Origin: an uncultured Flavobacteriales bacterium
GTDB taxonomy: Bacteria > Bacteroidota > Bacteroidia > Flavobacteriales > Vicingaceae
Length of the DNA stretch: 8,630 bases
Assembly (NCBI GenBank): GCA_946886085.1
Contig: CAMPHX010000028.1
Coordinates: 1-8,630 of the forward strand
Reading direction: 5' to 3'
Made by a program: the position numbers and the translations under genes. Below the pieces are notes generated by a model. The model worked only from the letters and a program-made list of their open reading frames with translations. It was not told where the DNA came from and searched no databases. Of the stretch, positions 1 to 6,630 are shown one piece after another; position 1 is the stretch's first letter, and each line of letters begins with the position of its first letter.

Positions 1-76
1 TCTTAGTCCCACACTTTTGCACTGATTTCTACGTAGACTTCTACATTTCAATTTGACATTGGATTACCTAAGTAAC

Positions 77-141
77 AAGATCCATCACTTCATTTTACAG
101 TGCTTCGTTCCTCAGCTGGTAAAATATTGTTCAGGATGACA
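77..141 (-). repeat. REP-like intergenic repeat, copy A
   Basis: Read on the minus strand the unit opens with TGTCATCCTGAAC and closes with GGATCTTG. Inside are 7-base arms ATTTTAC (119-125) and GTAAAAT (92-98) around a 20-base spacer that contains GAGGAACGAAGCA. This layout resembles the short non-coding repeats scattered between genes in many Bacteroidota, which start TGTCAT(T/C)CTGA and end in (G)GATCTT; that comparison is from memory, not a search. It lies just downstream of the GreA-like stop codon, so the hairpin could also mark the 3' end of that transcript, although no T-tract follows it. Bases 1-76 show nothing recognisable apart from the small perfect palindrome TCTACGTAGA at 28-37. 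Confidence 0.45.
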
Positions 142-181
142 TGTTAGGATGAGAAGCATGAGGAGTTAACCTAAAAATAGT

Positions 182-643
182 TTAGATGACAGCTAAAATA
201 GTATATGCATTACCATTTAAGGAAAAACTTTCTTTTTCTTTTTTGGTGAGCAATAATTTGCCAATAGGAGAGGCAGGAGAAATAGCAAAAAAGACTTCGT
301 TTTCTATGGTTACTTTTCCAATACTTGCAGCAATATAAAAGTTGCCGTTATTGCTGTAAACTATACTTCCTAACACAACCGTGTTGTTGGTGTTAGTTGG
401 ATTTATTTGAGTTAAGTTTTGTTTGATGTTGAGTGCTTCACTCAGTTGGGCAGTTAGTTTTTCTGTTTCTAATTGAGCCATTGCTCTTCCGGTTTCATGT
501 TTATCGCCAGCACTACTTTTGGTTTCGTTATTGGCAGCTTGCTGGGCTTCTTTTAAAATATGTTGTAAGGAGGCAATTCTTTCCTCTGCAAGAGTTAAGC
601 AACGTTGGTGTAATGCCATTTTTATGGAAGATGAAACTTGCAT
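182..643 (-). CDS. GreA/GreB-like transcription elongation factor homologue
   Basis: This 153-residue protein looks like a compact Gre-factor relative. Residues about 10-80 are a helical, probably coiled-coil region with the tip motif GDKHE (46-50). Its Asp47 and Glu50 have the D-x-x-E spacing of the acidic tip with which GreA helps RNA polymerase cleave backtracked RNA. Residues about 88-153 form a small beta-rich domain with ASPIGKLLL (124-132) and a closing YTILAV, matching the FKBP-like C-terminal domain of GreA (SPIGxALLG). The protein is slightly shorter than typical GreA (near 158), mainly in the coiled coil. Flavobacterial homologues are, as I recall, often mislabelled '3-oxoacyl-ACP synthase'; no ketosynthase feature is present. 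The first ATG is preferred because it gives the full first helix; Met9 (618) is an alternative. No Shine-Dalgarno is seen, only an A-tract. It has no operon partner. Confidence 0.72.
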   Translation of the reverse strand: MQVSSSIKMALHQRCLTLAEERIASLQHILKEAQQAANNETKSSAGDKHETGRAMAQLETEKLTAQLSEALNIKQNLTQINPTNTNNTVVLGSIVYSNNGNFYIAASIGKVTIENEVFFAISPASPIGKLLLTKKEKESFSLNGNAYTILAVI

Positions 644-690
644 TTTTTTTATTGGAATTTTGTTGCTATTGTTTGCAACTTGATATTTTA

Positions 691-725
691 ATTTCTCTTT
701 TCGTTTTTCACGAAAATAGAGAAAT
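691..725. other. Strong stem-loop upstream of the GreA-like gene
   Basis: ATTTCTC (691-697) pairs with GAGAAAT (719-725), and TTTTCGT (698-704) pairs with ACGAAAA (710-716). The loop is 5 bases and there is a 2-base bulge at 717-718, giving 14 base pairs. It sits about 50 bases upstream of the GreA-like start and about 145 bases beyond the DUF4062 stop. No T-tract follows it in the minus direction, so a simple intrinsic terminator is unlikely. A 5' leader structure or an operator is possible. Nearer the start codon, GTTGC (662-666) and GCAAC (675-679) form a second, weak hairpin. Confidence 0.4.
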
Positions 726-764
726 TTAATGGCATAGTGGTAAAAATAAATAAATACGTTAACC

Positions 765-797
765 TTTTACGCTGTGCCATTAAGATTTTTACGCTGT
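765..797. repeat. Short direct repeat TTTTACGCTGT, 22-base period
   Basis: The 11-mer TTTTACGCTGT occurs exactly at 765-775 and again at 787-797. The second copy lies inside the REP-like unit at 781-817, so the first may be a leftover of a tandem or overlapping unit. Confidence 0.5.
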
Positions 798-817
798 CGC
801 TAAAATCTAAAATGACA
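781..817 (-). repeat. REP-like intergenic repeat, copy B (degenerate)
   Basis: On the minus strand this 37-base unit starts TGTCATTTTAGA and ends AAATCTTA, with GCGACAGCG in the middle. GATTTT (784-789) and AAAATC (802-807) form a short hairpin with an inner CG/CG pair (792-793 with 798-799). It has the same outline and orientation as the unit at 77-141 (TGTCAT..., a central GAxxxAGC-type core, ...ATCTT), so the two units bracket the GreA-like gene. Whether they are related is inferred from the outline only; the cores differ greatly. Confidence 0.35.
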
Positions 818-869
818 AGCTGCTTTTTAGTTTCTATTTGGCAAGGTGTGGAGGGTGAGTATTAATTTT

Positions 870-2066
870 TTAAAAAGGTAAATCATCATCTTCTGGTAAT
901 TTTGTAATTATCTCTGAAATTTCTTCATTTGTAATTTGTCTTTCTTTATATTTAATTTCTAGATAACAATTAGCTTCAATCGTCTGTAAAATATTTTCTG
1001 AGTATAAACGAATATTAAAATCTATTTTCATAGAATCTTTCGGAAATAATAATATCAAAGGCTCTATAACAACCTCCTTGTCTGGAATCATAATAAAAGG
1101 TTTACTTTGAAACTCCCAGGTTTTTGCAGAAGTTTTAGCATGACTTTTATTAAATAGTTTTCGAATTCTACTTTGTGATTCATAAGGTACTAATTCATTT
1201 AAATTATAATCTAGTGAGTTCTCTTCTGAGGTATTAAAAGACTCAATATTTAGAGAGTTTTCTTTTGATGACTTTAATGATAGTTCGACATTCACGTTTC
1301 CAAATGTTCTATTGATATTATTTTTTACGCCTAACACTATAGGAATGCTATTTTTTCTATTTACATAAGTTACCAAGGCGTTATAAAAAATACTTTGTTT
1401 ATCTTTTAAACGATTGTCTGACTTTAGAAGTTTTTCAATTTTTTCTACTTCATACTCAATCCGTTCAGTTTGTATTTTTAATTGGTTACCTATAAACTTG
1501 CCATTATCTTGCTGGACAAATGAAAAGTCAATAATATTTTTATCTTCAGTTCTTCTTTCTTGAAGTTCCCTTATCTTCATCTCTAATTGCCTTGACACCT
1601 TGTCTCTAAAATCAACTAAGGAGTTAAAGTTCTCAATAAGAGCACTATTATATAAATCTTCTTTAAATTTATTTAATTCCTCAAGTTGTTTTAAATCAAT
1701 TAATGATGGGTCTTTTCCTCTTTTTGAAAAATATAGCATTACAGGTTTTCCTGCCTTTGCAACTCTTTTAATTTCTTCAACAGTACCTCCAATTTCTTTT
1801 CCAGTTGGGGTACCTATTTTTGTCCAAAAAAAGCCGATTAACATATCGCAGTCATCTACTATTTGCGTGTTAATAGCTTCTTGTGGTCTTACTCCATATG
1901 TAGGAGAAGAGTGGGTTTCCCATTTTAATGGGAGTAGTACAATTTTTTTATTAAATGAATGTAAGTCATTCCAATCTTGAATGATTCGTGTTACTATTTC
2001 TCTTTCCTCTTCAACATCTGAAGGTGAGGCAATTAGAATTCTATAAACTATTGATTCGTATGACAT
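870..2066 (-). CDS. DUF4062/TIR-like domain protein, possible defence or signalling effector
   Basis: This is a 398-residue soluble protein with no signal peptide or membrane segment. Residues 8-115 look like a DUF4062/TIR-like Rossmann domain. A first strand with YRILIASPSDVEEERE (8-23) leads to a helix with IIQDWN (28-33). Then come a strand at 42-49, a strand around DMLIGFFW (74-81), the loop TPTGKEIGGTVEEI (86-99) and a strand PVMLYF (108-113). Glu97 or Glu98 sits where TIR and nucleoside-deoxyribosyltransferase relatives keep a catalytic acid. A charged helical segment follows (120-225, probably coiled coil). The end (about 240-385) is beta-rich and Ig-like (VLGVKNNINRTFGNVNVEL, then PLILLFP). 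The family is known as an effector or sensor module in conflict and signalling proteins; NAD or nucleotide hydrolysis here is inference. By eye it is AT-richer than dnaK. It is monocistronic, between dnaK's terminator and the GreA-like gene. Confidence 0.65.
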   Translation of the reverse strand: MSYESIVYRILIASPSDVEEEREIVTRIIQDWNDLHSFNKKIVLLPLKWETHSSPTYGVRPQEAINTQIVDDCDMLIGFFWTKIGTPTGKEIGGTVEEIKRVAKAGKPVMLYFSKRGKDPSLIDLKQLEELNKFKEDLYNSALIENFNSLVDFRDKVSRQLEMKIRELQERRTEDKNIIDFSFVQQDNGKFIGNQLKIQTERIEYEVEKIEKLLKSDNRLKDKQSIFYNALVTYVNRKNSIPIVLGVKNNINRTFGNVNVELSLKSSKENSLNIESFNTSEENSLDYNLNELVPYESQSRIRKLFNKSHAKTSAKTWEFQSKPFIMIPDKEVVIEPLILLFPKDSMKIDFNIRLYSENILQTIEANCYLEIKYKERQITNEEISEIITKLPEDDDLPF

Positions 2067-2093
2067 TTATTTTCTGTTTTTATTAGTATTATG

Positions 2094-2104
2094 TACAATT
2101 TGTA
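2094..2104. promoter_or_regulatory. Small palindrome TACAA-T-TTGTA in the DUF4062 leader
   Basis: Five-base arms around one central base, 28 bases upstream of the DUF4062-gene start and directly next to the larger inverted repeat at 2107-2129. It could be half of a composite operator, but it is short enough in AT-rich DNA to arise by chance. Confidence 0.25.
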
Positions 2105-2106
2105 TA

Positions 2107-2129
2107 CATGAGTACTTTTTGTACTCATG
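2107..2129. promoter_or_regulatory. Perfect 9-bp inverted repeat in the leader of the DUF4062 gene
   Basis: CATGAGTAC (2107-2115) and GTACTCATG (2121-2129) are perfect inverted arms around a TTTTT spacer. If the promoter at 2180-2209 is used, this lies within the 5' untranslated leader, about 40-65 bases before the start codon. It could fold as an RNA hairpin with an AAAAA loop, or act as a dimeric-repressor operator. No T-tract follows on either strand, so it does not look like a terminator. Confidence 0.5.
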
Positions 2130-2179
2130 CCTATCCAGTTTTGGTATATAGGTGTCTTTTTAGTTACATCTATTTCCTC

Positions 2180-2209
2180 CAAATATATCCAAAATAGCTT
2201 ATTAATCAA
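2180..2209 (-). promoter_or_regulatory. Predicted Bacteroidota-type promoter for the DUF4062 gene
   Basis: The minus strand shows TTG (2209-2207), 19 bases, then TATATTTG (2187-2180). This fits the primary-sigma pattern of Bacteroidota, TTTG about 19 bases before TAnnTTTG, with a perfect -7 box. Transcription would start near 2173, giving a leader of roughly 107 bases. The site lies downstream of the dnaK terminator, so the gene appears to be expressed independently of dnaK. Confidence 0.55.
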
Positions 2210-2242
2210 TTAGATGTTAATAACTACTGAATAAATAATAAA

Positions 2243-2274
2243 AAAATCCCTGCTAATTACTTAACAGGGATTTT
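2243..2274 (-). terminator. Intrinsic terminator of dnaK
   Basis: AAAATCCCTG (2243-2252) and CAGGGATTTT (2265-2274) are perfect 10-base arms around a 12-base loop, starting about 27 bases after the dnaK stop codon. Read in the dnaK direction the stem ends in a T-rich run (2246 downwards). It should insulate the DUF4062-family gene from dnaK transcription. Confidence 0.85.
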
Positions 2275-2301
2275 GGGTTAACTATTTACTATGAAAAATG
2301 A

Positions 2302-4215
2302 TTACTTGTTGTTATCGTCTGCGTCAGTTACTTCTTCAAAGTCAACATCGGTAACTTCATCGCTACCATTTGTTTCAGAAGCATTTGCTGCATCAGCAGC
2401 ACCTCCGGCTTGTTGTTGAGCATTGTACATTTCTTGAGAAGCAGCTTGGAAAACGGTATTTAGTTTTTCAATTCCTGCTTTACAAGCCTCAACATCTTTG
2501 GCTTCGTGTGCTTTTTTCAATTCAGCTAACGCTTCTTCAATAGGTTGCTTTTTGTCAGCTGGCAATTTGTCGCCATAATCTTTCAATTGTTTTTCTGTTT
2601 GGAAGATTAAGCTATCTGCTTGGTTCATGGTCTCAGCAATTTCTTTCGCTTTTTTATCAGAATCAGCATTTTCTTCAGCCTCACGTTTCATTCTTGCAAT
2701 TTCTTCTTCACTTAATCCAGAAGATGCTTCAATTCTAATGCTTTGTTCTTTACCTGTTGCTTTATCTTTAGCAGAAATATTCATTATTCCGTTAGCATCA
2801 ATATCAAAGGTTACTTCAATTTGAGGTACGCCTCTTGGTGCTGGTGGAATGTCTGTCAACTGAAATCTTCCCAACGATTTGTTATCAGCAGCCATTGGTC
2901 TTTCTCCTTGTAATACATGGATATCTACCGCTGGTTGGTTATCTGAAGCTGTTGAGAAGGTTTCCGATTTTTTAGTTGGGATAGTAGTGTTGGCTTCAAT
3001 TAATCTAGTCAATACACCACCCATTGTTTCAATTCCCAATGATAGGGGAGTAACATCCAACAATAATACATCTTTAACTTCTCCGGTTAATACACCACCC
3101 TGAATTGCTGCACCAATGGCAACCACTTCATCAGGGTTTACTCCTTTAGAAGGTTCTTTTCCGAAGAATGATTTTACTGCTTCTTGTATAGCTGGGATTC
3201 TGGTAGAACCACCAACTAAAATTACTTCGTTGATATCTTTTGCAGTGTAACCTGCACTTTTTAGCGCAGTTTTACATGGCTCAATAGTTCTTTTAATTAA
3301 CTCATCTGCCAATTGCTCAAACTTAGCTCTCGATAAGGTTTTTACCAAGTGTTTAGGTCCTGAAGCAGTTGCTGTAACGTAAGGTAAGTTAATCTCTGTT
3401 GAGCTAGTGCTAGAAAGTTCTACTTTCGCTTTTTCAGCAGCTTCTTTCAAACGTTGTAATGCCATTGGGTCATTTCTTAAATCAATGCTTTCAGCAGCAT
3501 TAAATTCATCAGCTAACCAGTCAATGATTACTTGGTCAAAATCATCACCACCAAGGTGGGTATCTCCATCAGTAGATTTTACTTCAAAAACACCATCACC
3601 TAATTCAAGAATAGAAACGTCATGTGTTCCACCACCACAGTCGAACACTACAATTTTCATGTCTTGAGATTTTTTATCTAATCCGTAAGCTAAAGCAGCA
3701 GCGGTAGGCTCGTTAATGATTCTTTTTACTTTTAATCCGGCAATTTCTCCAGCTTCTTTAGTAGCCTGACGTTGAGCATCGTTAAAATATGCAGGCACAG
3801 TAATTACAGCCTCACTAACAGATTGTCCTAAGTAATCTTCAGCAGTTTTTTTCATTTTTTGCAATACCATTGCTGAAATTTCTTGTGGCGTATATAACCT
3901 ATCGTCAATTTTTACTCTTGGCGTATTGTTTTCACCTTTTACTACTTCGTAAGAAGCTCTTTTAATTTCGCTAGCTACTTGGTCGAATGAATTGCCCATA
4001 AATCTTTTAATAGAAGATATGGTTTTGGTTGGGTTGGTAATAGCTTGTCTTTTGGCAGGATCTCCAACAGTTCTTTCTCCGCCTTCTAAAAAAGCAACGA
4101 TAGAAGGGGTAGTTCTTTTTCCTTCGGCATTAGGGATAACAACCGGTTCGTTTCCTTCCATTACAGAAACACATGAATTGGTTGTTCCTAAGTCTATTCC
4201 TATTATTTTACTCAT
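2302..4215 (-). CDS. dnaK: Chaperone protein DnaK (Hsp70)
   Basis: Cytoplasmic ATP-driven chaperone of 637 residues, full length for bacterial DnaK; it works with DnaJ and GrpE, neither of which is in the window. The nucleotide-binding domain (1-381) has [10 protein letters not shown] (5-14), the catalytic Lys70 in [15 protein letters not shown] (168-178), phosphate-2 loop DCGGGTHD (192-199; Thr197 matches E. coli Thr199) and the adenosine motif VGGSTRIP (334-341). The hydrophobic interdomain linker DVLLLDVTP is at 382-390. The beta substrate-binding domain spans about 393-503 and the helical lid about 504-600. The tail is disordered, Ala/Gln-rich and acidic, holding FEEVTD (626-631) close to the usual terminus. 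His198 replaces the Phe found in E. coli, which I believe is common in Bacteroidota. The gene is monocistronic, with a clear terminator downstream and a sigma54-like site upstream. The start gives the standard N-terminus; no strong Shine-Dalgarno is present. Confidence 0.98.
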   Translation of the reverse strand: MSKIIGIDLGTTNSCVSVMEGNEPVVIPNAEGKRTTPSIVAFLEGGERTVGDPAKRQAITNPTKTISSIKRFMGNSFDQVASEIKRASYEVVKGENNTPRVKIDDRLYTPQEISAMVLQKMKKTAEDYLGQSVSEAVITVPAYFNDAQRQATKEAGEIAGLKVKRIINEPTAAALAYGLDKKSQDMKIVVFDCGGGTHDVSILELGDGVFEVKSTDGDTHLGGDDFDQVIIDWLADEFNAAESIDLRNDPMALQRLKEAAEKAKVELSSTSSTEINLPYVTATASGPKHLVKTLSRAKFEQLADELIKRTIEPCKTALKSAGYTAKDINEVILVGGSTRIPAIQEAVKSFFGKEPSKGVNPDEVVAIGAAIQGGVLTGEVKDVLLLDVTPLSLGIETMGGVLTRLIEANTTIPTKKSETFSTASDNQPAVDIHVLQGERPMAADNKSLGRFQLTDIPPAPRGVPQIEVTFDIDANGIMNISAKDKATGKEQSIRIEASSGLSEEEIARMKREAEENADSDKKAKEIAETMNQADSLIFQTEKQLKDYGDKLPADKKQPIEEALAELKKAHEAKDVEACKAGIEKLNTVFQAASQEMYNAQQQAGGAADAANASETNGSDEVTDVDFEEVTDADDNNK

Positions 4216-4260
4216 AATATTAGTTTTTATTAGTTTAAAAATATTTTCGAAAAGGAATAG

Positions 4261-4275
4261 TCAAAGGATATGCCA
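4261..4275 (-). promoter_or_regulatory. Sigma54-like -24/-12 promoter of dnaK
   Basis: On the minus strand the sequence TGGCATATCCTTTGA matches the RpoN pattern TGGCAC-N5-TTGC. The GG of the -24 box and the G of the -12 box are at the correct spacing; the last C is replaced by A. Predicted transcription start is near 4249, leaving a leader of about 34 bases. No convincing TTG-N19-TAnnTTTG housekeeping promoter was found in the same stretch. An inverted repeat lies 30-70 bases further upstream, where an enhancer-binding protein could sit. The weakness is the imperfect -12 element. Confidence 0.45.
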
Positions 4276-4305
4276 TTGGTTTTTAACAGCATTTTCTTGA
4301 AAATA

Positions 4306-4356
4306 TGTCAGCCACTAACCGAATTTACCGACTAATGGCTGACAATTTTATGACAA
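4306..4356. promoter_or_regulatory. Inverted repeat and TTGTCA repeats upstream of dnaK
   Basis: TGTCAGCCA (4306-4314) and TGGCTGACA (4336-4344) are perfect 9-base arms with a 21-base spacer; two further pairs match inside the arms after one mismatch. TGACAA also occurs at 4340-4345 and 4351-4356, 11 bases apart, about one helical turn. Relative to the predicted dnaK start this covers about -57 to -107, a typical enhancer or upstream-activator position. It is not CIRCE (TTAGCACTC-N9-GAGTGCTAA). The alternative reading is an RNA hairpin at the 3' end of the ompA-like transcript, but only ATATTTTC follows it, a poor T-tract. Confidence 0.5.
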
Positions 4357-4375
4357 TAAGACAGAAAGAAACTTA

Positions 4376-4427
4376 GTTTAGAAGTTTAATAGGGGATAAG
4401 TTTAGAAGAAAAACTAAACAACTAAAC
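4376..4427 (-). terminator. Possible 3'-end hairpin of the ompA-like gene
   Basis: The stretch after the ompA-like stop contains GTTTAG hexamers on the minus strand (4422-4427, 4414-4419) and matching CTAAAC hexamers (4400-4405, 4376-4381) that can pair in alternative ways, for example 4414-4419 with 4400-4405 across an 8-base loop. The stems are short and AT-rich and no clean T-run follows, so a terminator role is tentative. The tract could simply be low-complexity sequence. Confidence 0.25.
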
Positions 4428-4444
4428 TCATAAACTAACTAAGC

Positions 4445-6580
4445 TTATTTGCTTAAAATCTTAAACTCTGTTCTTCTGTTTTCTTGGTGAGCTGCTTCTT
4501 TATCTTCTTCAAACTTAAGTTTAGCTATTTCTGCATCGGTAATAACCAAACGAGATTCTCCGTAACCTTTAGAAACTAATCTGTCGGCAGCAATTCCGTT
4601 TTTAACTAAATAATCTACACAAGATTGAGCTCTTTTTTGAGATAAGTCTTCGTTGTATTTATCTCCACCTCTTGAATCGGTATGTGCAGAAAGCTCAATT
4701 TTAATGGTTGGATTTTCATTAAGCAATTTAACCAAACGATCTAACTCATTTTTAGAGGCATCTCTAAGTGTAGCTTTATTGTAATCGTAGAAAATGTTTT
4801 TCAAGACAATGATACTTCCGATATCAATTTTCTTAAGTTCAATATTTCTTTCTACTTCTTGGTAAGCCGCAGATTCAGGAATGTTAAAGTTCTCCGAGTG
4901 GAACAAATAGCTTTCTTTTCTGATAATTAAACCGTAGTTTTTTCCTGAAGGAAGAGAAACCAAATATTTACCGGTACTTTCGTTAGATTCAAAAGTAGCT
5001 AAAGTAACATTTGCTTCTACATCAACTAACTCAATGCTTGCACCAAGTGGTAATTTGGTTTTTTCATCGCTAATAATACCTTTAAGGATAGTAATTTTTT
5101 TAGCATCAGTATTTACTGCTTTCTCAATTACTTTTTCACTTACAGGTTTAGCAATAGAGGCTAATAAGTTATCTTCAGAGCTAATTTGCATAGGTTTTTC
5201 AGGACCTAAGAAAGTAATCATATAAATATCTTTTTCACCGTATCCATCCGATTTGAATGAAGAATAATAACCTCTTCTTCCACTTGAGTTAATAATGAAG
5301 AAAACATCATCATCAACCGTATTAATAGGGTAACCTAAGTTTTTTGGTTCGCTCCAACTTCCATTGGCTTGTTTTTCTGAAACAAAAATATCGTAGCCAC
5401 CCATACTTTTATGTCCTTGAGAAGAGAAATAAAGTGTTTTACCATCTGGGTGAATCAACACAGACTCCTCATTATATTTAGTATTAATGTCTGGTCCTAA
5501 GTTTTGAGCAGGTCCCCAGTCTTGTAATTTTTCATCCCATTGGGTAACATAAATATCACGCATACCAAAACTACCTTCAGGTTTGTTGCTTACAAAATAC
5601 AAGGTTTTTCCATCACTAGAATAACTTGCAGAAGATTCATGATTTTTGGTATTGATGTTTTTATTCATTTTTTTTGGTTTCGACCAAGAAGTTCCAATTA
5701 ACTTGGTTTCATATAGGTTTCCGTCACCTTTATCATCAATATAAATAATCATGCTTTGAGCATCAGGAGCAACAGCAACCGTAGCATCATGCTGGTCGGT
5801 ATTTACGGGAGCTCCTAAATTTTGAGGAGCAGACCATTGTCCGTTTGTTTTTTTAGAAATATAAATATCTTCAAAATATTCATTTAACCCCATGTCAATA
5901 TTTCCTCCTGTGGTGGTGTTTCTTCTGGAAGTAAACATCATTACTGATTCATCGGCATTAATGATAGCACCATATTCAGGGTATTTTGAGTTAACAATGC
6001 CACCAAAATTATCGATAAACACTCTAACAGGGTTAGCTACTAATTCTTTGGCTGTTTTACATTGGTCTATTCTTCTCACTACATCTTCCAATTCAGCAGG
6101 GTTTTTAGCTGCAACAGCTTTGTGTTTTTCAAAAGCAGCAATGGCTTTATCAAAATTCATGGTAATGTGATAAGCTCTTCCTAAATGATAGTGAATATCA
6201 GGAGCTACATTTGGGTTGAGTTTTAAGGCTTTTTCCAGATGAGGAACGCTTTCTTCTTTATAAACAGAAGAAACCAAATAACATCTGCCAATTTTATAAT
6301 TCAGTTGAGAGTTGTTTGGATTAAAAGTATTGGCTTTCACCAAAAAAGGTAAGGATTCTCTATAATATGAAGCTCTAATTTTATATTCATTAGAATTGTC
6401 ATCTAAATATTCAGGAGACATTAATGTAAATGTTTTTTCGCCTATTTTAAGGTTTTCTTCAGCTTCTTTAAAAGCATCTTTTTGTTCTTTAAATAACTTT
6501 TTATCAAAAGGAGTGTCTTGTTGTGCTTTTACTGCAAAAGTGAAAATAATAACTAATAAACTGATAAATATATGTTTCAT
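4445..6580 (-). CDS. TPR/PD40/OmpA-domain envelope protein (PorE-like architecture)
   Basis: A 711-residue exported protein that probably links the outer membrane to peptidoglycan. It has a signal peptide at 1-19 (MKHIFISLLVIIFTFAVKA, then QQ). TPR-like helices follow at about 70-180, then PD40/WD40-like propeller repeats at about 196-455, with blades such as SSDGKTLYFVS (321-331), HPDGKTLYFSS (377-387) and RDIYV, YDIFV, KDIYM strand ends. A carboxypeptidase-regulatory-like beta domain spans about 497-568, and an OmpA C-terminal domain about 595-709. In the OmpA domain HTDSRG carries Asp635 and SQKRA carries Arg650, the two diaminopimelate-binding positions with their normal 15-residue spacing. 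The same order is found in PorE of the type IX secretion system, but paralogues exist, so a T9SS role is inference. Unlike PorE there is no lipobox; the first cysteine is Cys100. It lies 50 bases after the TPR gene and is probably co-transcribed with it. Confidence 0.85.
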   Translation of the reverse strand: MKHIFISLLVIIFTFAVKAQQDTPFDKKLFKEQKDAFKEAEENLKIGEKTFTLMSPEYLDDNSNEYKIRASYYRESLPFLVKANTFNPNNSQLNYKIGRCYLVSSVYKEESVPHLEKALKLNPNVAPDIHYHLGRAYHITMNFDKAIAAFEKHKAVAAKNPAELEDVVRRIDQCKTAKELVANPVRVFIDNFGGIVNSKYPEYGAIINADESVMMFTSRRNTTTGGNIDMGLNEYFEDIYISKKTNGQWSAPQNLGAPVNTDQHDATVAVAPDAQSMIIYIDDKGDGNLYETKLIGTSWSKPKKMNKNINTKNHESSASYSSDGKTLYFVSNKPEGSFGMRDIYVTQWDEKLQDWGPAQNLGPDINTKYNEESVLIHPDGKTLYFSSQGHKSMGGYDIFVSEKQANGSWSEPKNLGYPINTVDDDVFFIINSSGRRGYYSSFKSDGYGEKDIYMITFLGPEKPMQISSEDNLLASIAKPVSEKVIEKAVNTDAKKITILKGIISDEKTKLPLGASIELVDVEANVTLATFESNESTGKYLVSLPSGKNYGLIIRKESYLFHSENFNIPESAAYQEVERNIELKKIDIGSIIVLKNIFYDYNKATLRDASKNELDRLVKLLNENPTIKIELSAHTDSRGGDKYNEDLSQKRAQSCVDYLVKNGIAADRLVSKGYGESRLVITDAEIAKLKFEEDKEAAHQENRRTEFKILSK

Positions 6581-6630
6581 AAGATTGTTTTTAATTTGAG
6601 AGATGTAAAATATGTTTTTTTAAAGATGAA

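Noticed and set aside
433..729. 98-codon plus-strand frame overlapping the GreA-like gene
   Set aside because: Hydrophobic low-complexity translation antisense to a recognisable protein and spanning a stem-loop; not a credible gene.
2164..2180. GGAGG, six bases, then ATG TAA on the minus strand upstream of the DUF4062 gene (a possible start-stop upstream ORF)
   Set aside because: The GGAGG overlaps the end of the predicted TATATTTG promoter box, so it would largely lie outside the transcript; likely coincidence.
3617..3640. DCGGGTHD in DnaK (Cys193, His198) as a defective ATPase
   Set aside because: The catalytic Thr197 and Asp199 are kept, and His at this site is, as I recall, common in Bacteroidota DnaK.
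2627..4300. Several open frames on the plus strand opposite dnaK
   Set aside because: They mirror the codon pattern of dnaK, match no family I recognise and lack start signals; shadows of a strongly conserved gene.
4216..4444. CIRCE/HrcA operator upstream of dnaK
   Set aside because: No TTAGCACTC or GAGTGCTAA half-site is present; the inverted repeat there has a different sequence and spacing.
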